Below are positions 23,656 to 31,338 of a stretch of DNA of 44,542 bases, piece by piece (positions within the stretch are counted from its first letter, which is position 1; each line of letters starts with the position of its first letter). Origin of the DNA: Bacteroidales bacterium UBA3808 (lineage in GTDB: Bacteria > Bacteroidota > Bacteroidia > Bacteroidales > Paludibacteraceae); NCBI GenBank assembly GCA_002369075.1, contig DFEG01000028.1:1-44542 (forward strand), written 5' to 3'. Below the pieces are notes generated by a model. The model searched no databases, was not told the origin of the DNA, and saw nothing but the letters and a program-made list of their open reading frames with translations. A program made the translations under genes and the position numbers.

Positions 23656-24996
23656 ATGAAGTACATAGAACGTACGATTGATGCCTCTTTGTTAGAGTGG
23701 AAAAACAAGTCCCACCGCAAGCCTCTTTTGCTACGGGGAGCGCGTCAGATAGGCAAATCAACTGCTATCCGTCATTTGGGTGAGCAGTTTGACTACTATA
23801 TAGAAGCCAATTTTGAGAAAAATCCTTCTTTGAAGACTCTTTTCTCCTCCAATCTGTCTGTCCGCGACATTGCTGCGGGAATAGGAAATTTGTACAATCA
23901 GCCTATTGTGCCGGGTCAAACGTTGCTGTTCTTGGACGAGATTCAGGCATGCCCGGAGGCTATCCATAGTTTATGGTTCTTCAAAGAAGATTTTCCGGAA
24001 CTGCATGTCATAGCCGCAGGTTCGCTTTTAGAATTAGCACTCAAGGAAGATTCACAAACATATGGTGTGGGGCGAATAAAGTCACTGTTCATGTACCCGC
24101 TGTCTTTTGATGAGTTTCTTATTGCTACAGGTCATTCTATGTGGTTGGATGCTAAGCGCAAAGCGACTCCACAAAACCCATTATTACCTATTCTGCACGA
24201 ACAAATTTCAAATAGTTTTCGCACATTCTTAATGACAGGAGGAATGCCGGCAAGTGTCGTGGCATGGATAGAGCATAATGATTATCTCGCTTGCCAAGAC
24301 GAAATAGAGGATATCGCAGATAGCTATTATGAGGATTTCAAGAAGTACGCAAAGCGAATATCTCCTGATTTGTTGAAGGCAGTTCTACAAAGTGCAGTAC
24401 TTCAGAGCGGTAAGAAATTTGTTTATAGCCATGTAGAAGGAGGATATAGTACCGCTGATGTTAAAAAAGCGTTGGGCTTTCTGAGTGATGCCGGTATTCT
24501 TATTCCCGTCAAACACACATCCGCCAATGGCCTCCCATTAGGAGCTGAGGTAAACGAAAAATTTACCAAATACCTTTTGTTGGATAGCGGGCTTCTGCTA
24601 TCCCTGCTGAATATGGATACCCAAGGTGCACATCAAGTTACGCAGGAAATACTTACAGCGACAGCCTCAGATCTGGTCAACAAAGGAACCGTAACAGAAA
24701 TGGTGGCAGGGCTTGAACTGATAAAGTATGCTTCGCCTAAACGAAAAGCAGAATTGTATTATTGGGAGAACCTCGCCAATGGAGCGACTGCTGAAGTAGA
24801 TTATATCCTCTCGCGAAACATGACCGTTCTGCCTCTGGAAATCAAATCGGGCACAAGCGGCAAGATGAAAAGTCTCCGGTTATTCATGCAGAAAAAACAC
24901 CTTACGCATGCAATCCGTTCTTCTATGGAGAATTTCTCTCAATTAGAGCACGATGGAATAGATATCCTTCCATTGTATGCGCTATCAAATCTTTAG
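23656..24996 (+). CDS. AAA_14 ATPase with DUF4143 (PD-(D/E)xK-like) domain
   Basis: 446 aa. Walker A is GARQIGKST (about 28-36) and Walker B LLFLDEIQ (about 91-98), with a sensor-like VIAAGSLLELAL. The C-terminal DUF4143 half has TEMVAGLEL and then AEVDYILSRN...LPLEIKSG, a D-x(n)-ExK arrangement of restriction-endonuclease-like folds. This family is abundant and mobile in Bacteroidales; its function is not settled. Here it runs against the glycan operon with its own promoter and terminator and looks like an inserted cassette. Confidence 0.9.
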   Translation: MKYIERTIDASLLEWKNKSHRKPLLLRGARQIGKSTAIRHLGEQFDYYIEANFEKNPSLKTLFSSNLSVRDIAAGIGNLYNQPIVPGQTLLFLDEIQACPEAIHSLWFFKEDFPELHVIAAGSLLELALKEDSQTYGVGRIKSLFMYPLSFDEFLIATGHSMWLDAKRKATPQNPLLPILHEQISNSFRTFLMTGGMPASVVAWIEHNDYLACQDEIEDIADSYYEDFKKYAKRISPDLLKAVLQSAVLQSGKKFVYSHVEGGYSTADVKKALGFLSDAGILIPVKHTSANGLPLGAEVNEKFTKYLLLDSGLLLSLLNMDTQGAHQVTQEILTATASDLVNKGTVTEMVAGLELIKYASPKRKAELYYWENLANGATAEVDYILSRNMTVLPLEIKSGTSGKMKSLRLFMQKKHLTHAIRSSMENFSQLEHDGIDILPLYALSNL

Positions 24997-25051
24997 TCAG
25001 TTGAGATTCTGTTGCATTCTAATTGTCTATCACTATGTCAAAGATCTTTTT

Positions 25052-25076
25052 ACAACCGCCCGGCACGGGTGGTTGT
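25052..25076 (+). terminator. Terminator after the AAA/DUF4143 gene
   Basis: ACAACCGCCCG, loop GCA, CGGGTGGTTGT (one G-U pair), followed by TTT-G-TTGT. Confidence 0.75.
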
Positions 25077-25110
25077 TTTGTTGTGGGGTACAGTACATTC
25101 CTCTGCATTC

Positions 25111-25152
25111 TCAGTTATACATCGGAATGACTATGGTTAAGAGTTTATACAT
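25111..25152 (-). pseudogene. N-terminal remnant of a GT2 glycosyltransferase gene
   Basis: Reads MYKLLTIVIPMYN then a stop: the typical GT2 first strand, nearly identical to the MQKLLTIVIPTYN start of the gene at 23435. Bases 25123-25146 equal 23406-23429. The rest of this copy is missing; the ATPase cassette lies directly beyond it. Confidence 0.75.
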
Positions 25153-25183
25153 ATTATTTGTTTCACTAACTCTGTATTTCATT

Positions 25184-26167
25184 TTAATGCTCCGAAAAGA
25201 ACTTATGAATCATTCTTCCTGAAAAATGGCAGGCTTTAAATAGTAGATATGGTATAACATTCCCATTCAATGCATTTTTCAATCCCCAGGACCGAAAATC
25301 GGTTATTTTAATTATGGTGGGAGAATCCGGGAAATACTTCATAAGATATGGTTTCTTGGCGGCATAATGACTTGCATTTCCAAGTAATTGTGCCTTCTCG
25401 TGATTTGCTCTATGATAAATCGCTTTTATAAAATCATCGTCATTTCCGTATTGTGATAGTTCTTGAATGGCTAATAAATTATTCATACATTGCTCGAACA
25501 TCATTATTCTTTTATGCACATCTCGATCATGGGTCATGGATTGTTCGTTAAAACGGTAATGATAGGTGGCTTTAGATATATATACAACTTTTTTTGCATA
25601 TTGCAAGCATGAGACATAGGTATACATATCTTCATAGTGGTTATATGGAGCAGGTTTTATAGGATTTTCCGTAAATAACTTTCTTGCTAATAATTTTAAC
25701 ACAACACCGGCGTGATACTTTCCATCTATAACTTCATATTGTAAAGTCTTTCTATCGAAAGCTGATGGCTTACATTCCATAAGAAGTTGTTGTTCACCGT
25801 TATTCTGAAAATAAGGACATATGACTATATCTGCTTGATTTTCCTCGGCGGCATTAACCATATTTTCTATATGCTCAGGCTCAATCCAATCATCCGAATC
25901 AATATTAACGATATATTTACCTTTTACATTATCCAGTCCCGTTTGCCTTGCGGCTGCTAATCCGGCATTCTGCTTATGTACAACCCGTATTCTACTGTCT
26001 ATTTCGGCATATTTGTCACAAATTTCGCCACTACCATCAGTGCTGCCATCATCAACAAGCACACACTCCCAATTGGTATATGTCTGTTCCAAAACACTAT
26101 CCAAGCATTGCTTCAAATATGGTTTTACATTATAAACAGGTATTACTATTGATACAAGAGGTAACAT
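25184..26167 (-). CDS. Glycosyltransferase family 2
   Basis: 327 aa. Strong GT-A signature: LVSIVIPVYNVKPYLKQCLDSVL, ECVLVDDGSTDGSGEICD, NAGLAAARQTGLDNVKGKYIVNIDSDDW (DSDD metal site). This is the WaaV/EpsJ-like group, which often makes capsule or LPS side chains. The C-terminal half is helical with a predicted catalytic EDMYTY. It follows the sialyltransferase-like gene by 15 bases, so the products probably extend the same glycan. Confidence 0.9.
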   Translation of the reverse strand: MLPLVSIVIPVYNVKPYLKQCLDSVLEQTYTNWECVLVDDGSTDGSGEICDKYAEIDSRIRVVHKQNAGLAAARQTGLDNVKGKYIVNIDSDDWIEPEHIENMVNAAEENQADIVICPYFQNNGEQQLLMECKPSAFDRKTLQYEVIDGKYHAGVVLKLLARKLFTENPIKPAPYNHYEDMYTYVSCLQYAKKVVYISKATYHYRFNEQSMTHDRDVHKRIMMFEQCMNNLLAIQELSQYGNDDDFIKAIYHRANHEKAQLLGNASHYAAKKPYLMKYFPDSPTIIKITDFRSWGLKNALNGNVIPYLLFKACHFSGRMIHKFFSEH

Positions 26168-26182
26168 AATTAATTGTTTATT

Positions 26183-27178
26183 TTATCGATCTCCATAGGT
26201 TTGGAAAATCTTATCATTAATCTTTGTTCCTAAATAGATTTTTTCTGTGGATTCAGGCATTGCGGAAATAGAAGATGATGATACCGTCATAGCACGTTTT
26301 GGAGCAAAACCCATATAATTTAATAATTGCATAGGTGCACGGCTCTCTATAACATATGCATTGCTAAAATATTTTATCCATTCAAATTTATCGCGTGGAT
26401 GTGGTTTAATTAACACTTTTGAAGCCCCATTTATATACGGAGCGTAGATATCATACATTTCCTTATCTGTCAATTTGCAATCTTCTCTCAATGGTTGCGT
26501 AAGAATCATCGTTTCCGCATCTTGCATTCTTGCCATATCTTCTTCCGAAATATAAAATATAGTTTTCAATAATACTTGTTTATCCATATCCGCATTGCAC
26601 CAAAGGTCAGCAGCATCGACGACTTCGCTCTTTCTTCCTTTTATATAAATTGTGTATTGTTCCCGCTGGTTCATTACCCATCTATTGATACATTGATTAT
26701 TCATCCCATATTTCAGATCATACATGGCACCATGTGATAAGAAATTTTTAATTATCTGTTTCAAGGATTTGGGAGAAGGTACCCAAGGTTGATACGGACT
26801 TTTTTCCCATGTAGAGTAACAATCCGGTCCGTCGGGGATATTTGTATATTTATATCGTCCTATAAACTGCGATGCAATGTATAGATGGTCCTGAATATAG
26901 AGTTTGGCAAAAGGATACAAAAGGCATTTCAAATACTTATACACCCGCAACCAACTCATATATTTCCAATCATTCTTAGCGCTTTGATTTCTAATTGATA
27001 CATAATGAGGCAGTTTCTCTGCTATCCTACTATCTATAGAATCTCCCACAAAGAACAAAGTCTTCTCAATATCTTCCATTGGCATTTTCAATAGGTAGAT
27101 TGATAATGCATAGGGAGTATCAACTAAACATATATTTCTTAATATCTTCATATTCACAAATTTTTCACTTTTGTCCAT
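26183..27178 (-). CDS. GT52-type sialyltransferase-like protein
   Basis: 331 aa from ATG MDKSEKF; MKILRNICLVDTPYALSIYL, nine codons later, is an equally possible start. The C-terminal region has MILTQPLREDCKLTDKEMYD and VLIKPHPRDKFEWIKYF, the HP motif of bacterial sialyltransferases (GT52 plan), then SSSSISAM. The N-terminal VDTPYALSIYL fits the family start. It would move sialic acid or a related nonulosonate from its CMP form to a surface glycan. The two cytidylyltransferase genes just upstream support this. Acceptor and exact sugar are unknown. Confidence 0.75.
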   Translation of the reverse strand: MDKSEKFVNMKILRNICLVDTPYALSIYLLKMPMEDIEKTLFFVGDSIDSRIAEKLPHYVSIRNQSAKNDWKYMSWLRVYKYLKCLLYPFAKLYIQDHLYIASQFIGRYKYTNIPDGPDCYSTWEKSPYQPWVPSPKSLKQIIKNFLSHGAMYDLKYGMNNQCINRWVMNQREQYTIYIKGRKSEVVDAADLWCNADMDKQVLLKTIFYISEEDMARMQDAETMILTQPLREDCKLTDKEMYDIYAPYINGASKVLIKPHPRDKFEWIKYFSNAYVIESRAPMQLLNYMGFAPKRAMTVSSSSISAMPESTEKIYLGTKINDKIFQTYGDR

Positions 27179-27216
27179 AATATGCATACTAGACGTGCTT
27201 GCATGAATAATGTTTA

Positions 27217-27372
27217 TCAAAACGCCCCAATCTTACTTACTATCTCCATAGGATCTGAGTATCTAGCAATTTCTGAAGAAACATTATTCTCCATTGATAA
27301 CTTTTCTATAACTGCATTAAGGATTTGCTTTTCTCTTCTTGCCGGAATAACTACTCTTCCACCATATCGCAA
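27217..27372 (-). pseudogene. Unassigned 51-codon open frame between cytidylyltransferase and sialyltransferase genes
   Basis: In the frame next to the NeuA-like stop an open frame runs on: LRYGGRVVIPARREKQILNA, then VIEKLSMENNVSSEIARYSD, then PMEIVSKIGAF and a stop. The composition is protein-like and there is no ATG at its head (TTG only). It could be the C-terminus of a degraded gene, a frameshifted extension of the cytidylyltransferase, or a small gene with an unusual start. No family recognised. Confidence 0.4.
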
Positions 27373-27374
27373 AA

Positions 27375-28070
27375 TTATATCATATAAGGATCAATTTGTG
27401 ATACTGTTTCATCCATATCCAGCCATGCTCTTGCGCAAGCCAGATCCAGACCATCATCAATATCGCAACCGGTACGTTTATCTACCAAGAACTTATATGG
27501 GTGACGCCCATGAAAATATGCCCACTCAATCATCTTTTCACGCGGAGCAATCAAGATTCCATCCGTTACAAAGTACAGAGTTGGCAGTTGCTGGCTTGGT
27601 ACATGTTTCAAACCGAGTTCATAATTCAATGGCCCTTCTTCATTCCAAATATACCGTTTAAAACTTTCAACACTCATTAATGAATCAAATCCGTTCAGCA
27701 AAGCGGGAAAATATTCAGAAATAGCTTTTCGATAATCTTTAGGGAATACTAACGGCGATGTGCACGTAGCCCATAAGATGTGGTCGCCATCTACACTTTC
27801 TGCGATATGACGCACAACCTCTCCGAAAGTCTTTGTCTTTTCGTCGCAATATTCAGGAGCACGTTTGTGCGTATCCGCTCCGGCGGCTTTCGCCATTGCT
27901 AACATCATGTCAGAATCAGACGAAACCACAATGCGAGATATTTCCTCAATCTGTTTCAACTGATTAATCTTATTAACTAATAAATTTGTGCCCGCAAAAG
28001 GAGCAACATTTTTGTTTTTCAGCCTCGTGCTTCCTGCGCGAACCGGAATGATTGCAGTAATTGTTTCCAT
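27375..28070 (-). CDS. CMP-nonulosonate cytidylyltransferase (NeuA-like)
   Basis: 231 aa. It activates a nine-carbon sugar acid (sialic acid type) as its CMP form. Motifs: IIPVRAGSTRLKNKNVAPFAG (CTP-binding loop), ATCTSPLVFPKDY, and CDIDDGLDLACARAW, the metal-binding Asp pair at the end. The length is usual for single-domain NeuA. A differing enzyme of the same fold lies immediately upstream, so one may serve Neu5Ac and the other a pseudaminic/legionaminic-type sugar. No neuB or neuC-type synthesis gene is in the window. Confidence 0.85.
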   Translation of the reverse strand: METITAIIPVRAGSTRLKNKNVAPFAGTNLLVNKINQLKQIEEISRIVVSSDSDMMLAMAKAAGADTHKRAPEYCDEKTKTFGEVVRHIAESVDGDHILWATCTSPLVFPKDYRKAISEYFPALLNGFDSLMSVESFKRYIWNEEGPLNYELGLKHVPSQQLPTLYFVTDGILIAPREKMIEWAYFHGRHPYKFLVDKRTGCDIDDGLDLACARAWLDMDETVSQIDPYMI

Positions 28071-28162
28071 ATCAATTATAGATTAAAATTTATCAATTCT
28101 TTTATCATGCCGCAAGCGCTATGCTGCCAATTTGTATTCCATGGGCTTTAATTTGATTTGCT

Positions 28163-28843
28163 TTATTCCTGGGTATTCTGCGAATACCCCCCCCAGACGA
28201 TTTTGCCTACGCATTCGGCTATCTGCAGGTCTTCTTCTGTATTTATATCCACCGCCTCATATTTGCTGACAAAATGGATATAAGGACGTGCACCGATTCG
28301 GCATCTATATTTGCTCAATGCCTCACGCTTCATTCCATAAAGACCAGTTGTTTCTTCTACCACAGGCAACATATCCTGACTGCGTGGTAAAATACATGGA
28401 CGATAGTTGATTGGATTACCATTCAACCAATAAAAGCTATGATTAGCTACAGCCGTAAAACAACTATCATACTCCGCGGCATTTACAAGTCTTTCAAAAC
28501 AAGCACGAATACTTTTCGGTTGTAGGAACGGAGCAGTTGCAAACAATTGGAAATAATAATCGTATTGGGGATATTGCTCAAAATGATATACCAACAAGTC
28601 ATTTCCGTTTGCTGTATTCTGGGCTAATTCTGGCTTGCGTTCAATAACATGCAATCCTTTGGACTCGGCGTAAGCCTTAATTTCCTCACTATTGGTATCA
28701 ATATAAATATCATCGAAACAATCGGCTTCCATGACATGTTCAATGATATACTCATAAAGCTTGCGGCCATTGAGCAAACGGAAATTCTTACCCGGCACTC
28801 GTTCTGAGTTGGCCTTGATTGGTATGAAACATGCTGTTTTCAT
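28163..28843 (-). CDS. Second CMP-nonulosonate cytidylyltransferase
   Basis: 226 aa. Motifs: CFIPIKANSERVPGKNFRLLNG (CTP loop), LFATAPFLQPKSI, and AVDINTEEDLQIAE at the end of the fold. It belongs to the acylneuraminate cytidylyltransferase family but is clearly different from the neighbour downstream. The last codons contain a run of eight G (coding strand), at 28187-28194. A one-base slip there would exchange the short tail YSQNTQE for a longer one. First visible gene of the glycan operon; a repeat-rich region precedes it. Confidence 0.85.
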   Translation of the reverse strand: MKTACFIPIKANSERVPGKNFRLLNGRKLYEYIIEHVMEADCFDDIYIDTNSEEIKAYAESKGLHVIERKPELAQNTANGNDLLVYHFEQYPQYDYYFQLFATAPFLQPKSIRACFERLVNAAEYDSCFTAVANHSFYWLNGNPINYRPCILPRSQDMLPVVEETTGLYGMKREALSKYRCRIGARPYIHFVSKYEAVDINTEEDLQIAECVGKIVWGGYSQNTQE

Positions 28844-29035
28844 GTTATAATAGTTTTTAAGTTATTTTCGATTTTTCAGTTATTCTTTCTACTTGCTTCT
28901 TACGAGAGACATACGAGACGATACGAGACGATAAGTCCTTTCATTTACTTTCTATTTCCCTTCCATTCTCATTCCCATCTCGTACGCATCGTGGACGTCA
29001 CTGATGGGTGCTTGTATTTATGATATTTTTGTTAT

Positions 29036-29106
29036 GTCTGCATTCGATGCAGACGCAATGGACAAAGTTCTAATGTCGACATTCGATGCAGACGCAATGG
29101 ACAAAG
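29036..29106. repeat. Tandem pair of hairpin modules
   Basis: Two copies of a hairpin (GTCTGCAT-TCG-ATGCAGAC and a variant) each followed by GCAATGGACAAAG, at 29036-29067 and 29075-29106. A third copy with a different stem (GTCGGGAT-CAA-ATCCCGAC) and the same tail lies at 29467-29498. The stem changes but pairing is kept, as in a small mobile or REP-like element. Confidence 0.8.
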
Positions 29107-29121
29107 TTATAAAAATTTGCA

Positions 29122-29246
29122 ATGGCAGAAATGGCAATTTTGGCAATTTCTTTCATTTTGCAAACTTTTAATAGATCATTTCTTTAATAATAGTAGCTAT
29201 TCCATGACATTTTGTAAGTTTCTGCCAAAATTGCCATTTCTGCCAT
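29122..29246. repeat. Long inverted repeat, MITE-like
   Basis: A perfect 24-base inverted repeat (29122-29145 and 29223-29246; begins ATGGCAGAAATGGC) encloses 77 bases without an ORF. The size and terminal repeats recall a miniature transposable element. No target-site duplication is obvious. Confidence 0.75.
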
Positions 29247-29543
29247 GTCATTTTTTTATCATCCTTCATTTTTTTATCATACTTTCGTACCGCTGTAGGT
29301 ATGGTAATGACTAACGAACTACTAACTTATCTTCAACTTATCTCTAACGCTTGATGGGTGCTTGATATTATTGATAAAAACGTTATATTGCGGGCGCGTT
29401 TTTTGCTGAATAAGTTCCAGCGGACTGTCGCGTTCGGCAACAAGGACTAAAAGGCTGATGGCCTATGTCGGGATCAAATCCCGACGCAATGGACAAAGAA
29501 AGATTCTTTTGTCAGTCAAAAATTATCAACAATGATTCAAAAA

Positions 29544-29918
29544 TTAGTTTGTTACACCTGCTTCCTTTCGCAATCGTCTCTGGATGACGCTCTGTACATA
29601 TCTGTCCAAACGCAGGTAGATATGGCGCTTGCCGGTTTTGCGCTCGATGGGTGCGTCCGGCTCGGGCTCGTTGAGTTGAGCATGCCAGCGTTTGCTCCAT
29701 TCGGCTTTGCGGACGGGGTCGGCAAGTTCCTCCAACGCCATCGTCATCGAGCGGTGGAAGATAGAGGTGTTACGCACCTCGCCCTCACGCAAAGGGTGCG
29801 TCTCGTAGTCACGGGGTTTGGCTACAAAATAGACTTCCTCTGCGCCATAACCAACCACTACACCTTCCTCATCGCGGTAGGTCTTGCGTCTTCTGATCAA
29901 ACTCTGTTGCGGTTTCAT
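29544..29918 (-). CDS. Conserved Bacteroidales-type hypothetical protein
   Basis: 124 aa, basic. The N-terminus SLIRRRKTYRDEEGVVVGYGAEEVYFVAKPRDYETHP is beta-rich; the second half is helical (SIFHRSMTMALEELADPVRKAEWSKRWHAQL) and ends in a basic helix (YLRLDRYVQSVIQRRLRKE). Its layout is loosely similar to the small proteins at 1019-1776 (a PR/PL motif, then two helices and a Y-rich end), perhaps a distant relative. It lies downstream of the structured RNA on the same strand. Function unknown. Confidence 0.6.
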   Translation of the reverse strand: MKPQQSLIRRRKTYRDEEGVVVGYGAEEVYFVAKPRDYETHPLREGEVRNTSIFHRSMTMALEELADPVRKAEWSKRWHAQLNEPEPDAPIERKTGKRHIYLRLDRYVQSVIQRRLRKEAGVTN

Positions 29919-30010
29919 GCTATTTTATCAGTCCACAAATTTAACAAATTAAACAGATTTATTTTTCTTGGTCAAAAATTACCACCAATTAAAGACAATT
30001 ATACAAAAAA

Positions 30011-30060
30011 TCCCATCTTAACAGTTCTCCGGTGTTTGGCGGATCGTTGTTAAGATGGGA
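30011..30060 (-). terminator. Terminator of the structured RNA
   Basis: TCCCATCTTAAC/GTTAAGATGGGA, 12 perfect pairs, with TCCG/CGGA nested inside, followed on the transcribed strand by TTTTTTG. Confidence 0.8.
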
Positions 30061-30400
30061 AATTGAGTGGAATTAGGTATTCCGTTTCGGACATCAAAAA
30101 ACGCGGATCTCTTCTCTTGCTTATCCGCCGTTTGTGGTCCTAGGAAAACCAATATATCCGAATAAGCAATGCAGAAACCCACGCTGTGTATATGCGTACA
30201 CACGCGCCTACCTATATAAGGTACACGCGGGTGCATAATACACCCCATGAGCATCTACCACTACTTGTTTTTTAGATATATTGACTTTTTTTGAAATTTC
30301 CTAGGTTTCAAACGGTCAAAAACAAGCGTTAGTAAACGCCAATCAATATGTCTGCTCCCTCACCCTGATGCATCATGCAGACACCCCAGCGTGAGTTTGC
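30011..30400 (-). ncRNA. Putative structured RNA of about 390 nt
   Basis: A consensus promoter and a strong terminator enclose about 390 bases with no convincing ORF and many hairpins in transcribed order: TGTCTGC/GCAGACA, GCGTT/AACGC, TTTGAAA/TTTCAAA, TACCT/AGGTA, GTGT-TA/TATACAC, and GCTTATTC/GGATAAGC. The size suggests a housekeeping RNA, but I find no RNase P signature (GAGGAAAGTCC) and no tmRNA ends or tag. It may be an unknown RNA or a long leader with a terminal attenuator ahead of the 124-aa gene. Confidence 0.55.
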
Positions 30401-30404
30401 GGTG

Positions 30405-30436
30405 CAAAGGTACGCAAAAAAAATGACACTTGCAAA
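30405..30436 (-). promoter_or_regulatory. Promoter of the structured RNA
   Basis: Leftward TTTG (30436-30433), 20 bases, TACCTTTG (30412-30405). The -33 TTTG lies in the loop of the upstream operon's terminator. Confidence 0.8.
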
Positions 30437-30450
30437 TAAAAGTGTCATTT
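30421..30450 (-). terminator. Terminator after the ABC permease genes
   Basis: AAATGACACTT/AAGTGTCATTT arms with a short loop, followed by eight T on the transcribed strand. It closes the long operon 29 bases after the last stop codon. Confidence 0.85.
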
Positions 30451-30479
30451 TTAGCGATTTTTATTGCGACGACGGGCTG

Positions 30480-31337
30480 TTAAATGGTATCGATGAAAAA
30501 CTTTTGTTTGCGGTTGAACATCGCTATACCGATTATGAGGAGGACGGCAATCACCACGGCAGAATAGCCGAGCGCCTGCCAGGAGAACTGCCCTGCCCCA
30601 TAGGCTCCGTACTTGAAGGTCTCGATGATTGCCGTCATGGGATTGAGCAGCATAATCTCATGCAGCGTCGGGTTGGTGACATAACTCAGCGGATAGACGA
30701 TCGGCGTGGCGTACATCCAGAGGGAGACAAAGACACCAAAGAAGTTCGTCAGATCGCGGTACTTGGTAGTCAGCGAGGAGATAATCAGTCCGAGCCCGAG
30801 CGCCAGACACTGTATCATCAGAATGAGTACCGGGAAAAGCAACAGATACCAGTTAGGACGCAGGTTCACTCCCTTGAACACAAAGAGCAGATAGACAATC
30901 ACGAACGTGCCCAGTTGGAGTGAGAAGCGGAACAGTTTGGAGACTACTTTCGACACCGGTATGACCAAGCGCGGGAAATAGACTTTCCCGTACAGGGCAG
31001 CGTTCGCTTGAAAGGTACTTGCGGTATCCGTCAGGCAGGAAGAGAAATACTCCCATAGGCAGATACCGCTCAGGTAGAACACCGGCTGCGGAATATCGTC
31101 CGTAGGGATGCCTGCTATCCGTCCGAACACCACGATGTACATGAACATCGAGAACAGCGGTGATATGAAATACCATCCCATGCCGAAGATCGTCTGCTTG
31201 AACTGGACCGTTATATCCCGTTTGATAAAGAGCCAGATGAGGTACTTCTTCTGCCACAATTCCTTCAGGCCGAGCCCTTTGGCAAAAGAGTCCGGAGTGA
31301 TCTCCGTGGTCCAATAGTTTTCTTGTTCCTTTGCCAT
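30480..31337 (-). CDS. ABC-2 type polysaccharide-export permease (Wzm/TagG-like), copy 2
   Basis: 285 aa, six predicted membrane helices. It follows the ABC-2 pattern of O-antigen/teichoic acid exporters: an N-terminal amphipathic segment (KELWQKKYLIWLFIKRDITVQFKQT), QTIFGMGWYFISPLFSMFMYIVVFG, GKVYFPRLVIPVS, SSLTTKYRDLTNFF, and LNPMTAIIETFKYGAYG. With an ATPase (Wzt/TagH type) it would move undecaprenyl-linked glycan across the inner membrane. It begins 1 base after its paralogue. No ATPase gene is in the window. Confidence 0.9.
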   Translation of the reverse strand: MAKEQENYWTTEITPDSFAKGLGLKELWQKKYLIWLFIKRDITVQFKQTIFGMGWYFISPLFSMFMYIVVFGRIAGIPTDDIPQPVFYLSGICLWEYFSSCLTDTASTFQANAALYGKVYFPRLVIPVSKVVSKLFRFSLQLGTFVIVYLLFVFKGVNLRPNWYLLLFPVLILMIQCLALGLGLIISSLTTKYRDLTNFFGVFVSLWMYATPIVYPLSYVTNPTLHEIMLLNPMTAIIETFKYGAYGAGQFSWQALGYSAVVIAVLLIIGIAMFNRKQKFFIDTI

Positions 31338-31338
31338 A

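Larger units (their letters stand above)
28844..29543. other. Repeat-rich non-coding region
   Basis: No gene that I can support. It holds a short tandem repeat ACGAGACGAT (28905-28932), a long inverted repeat, three hairpin-plus-GCAATGGACAAAG modules, and two copies of a TGATGGGTGCTTG segment (about 29002 and 29352). It may contain the promoter of the cytidylyltransferase gene, but no clear TAnnTTTG with a -33 partner was found near its start. Confidence 0.6.

Noticed and set aside
29036..29106. Paired direct repeats as a CRISPR fragment
   Set aside because: Only two adjacent copies with a spacer under 10 bases, each containing a hairpin; a third copy lies 360 bases away with a different stem.
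29117..29314. 65-codon plus-strand ORF over the inverted repeat
   Set aside because: It consists of repeat-derived WQKWQFWQF and FFIIL runs and has no start context; it is a by-product of the inverted repeat.
30018..30254. 78-codon ORF on the minus strand inside the structured RNA
   Set aside because: It ends within the terminator stem, has no domain or sensible composition, and overlaps several hairpins; it is better read as non-coding.
30011..30400. RNase P RNA or tmRNA as identity of the 390-nt RNA
   Set aside because: No GAGGAAAGTCC-type core for RNase P, no tRNA-like ends and no tag-peptide frame for tmRNA could be found on the transcribed strand.
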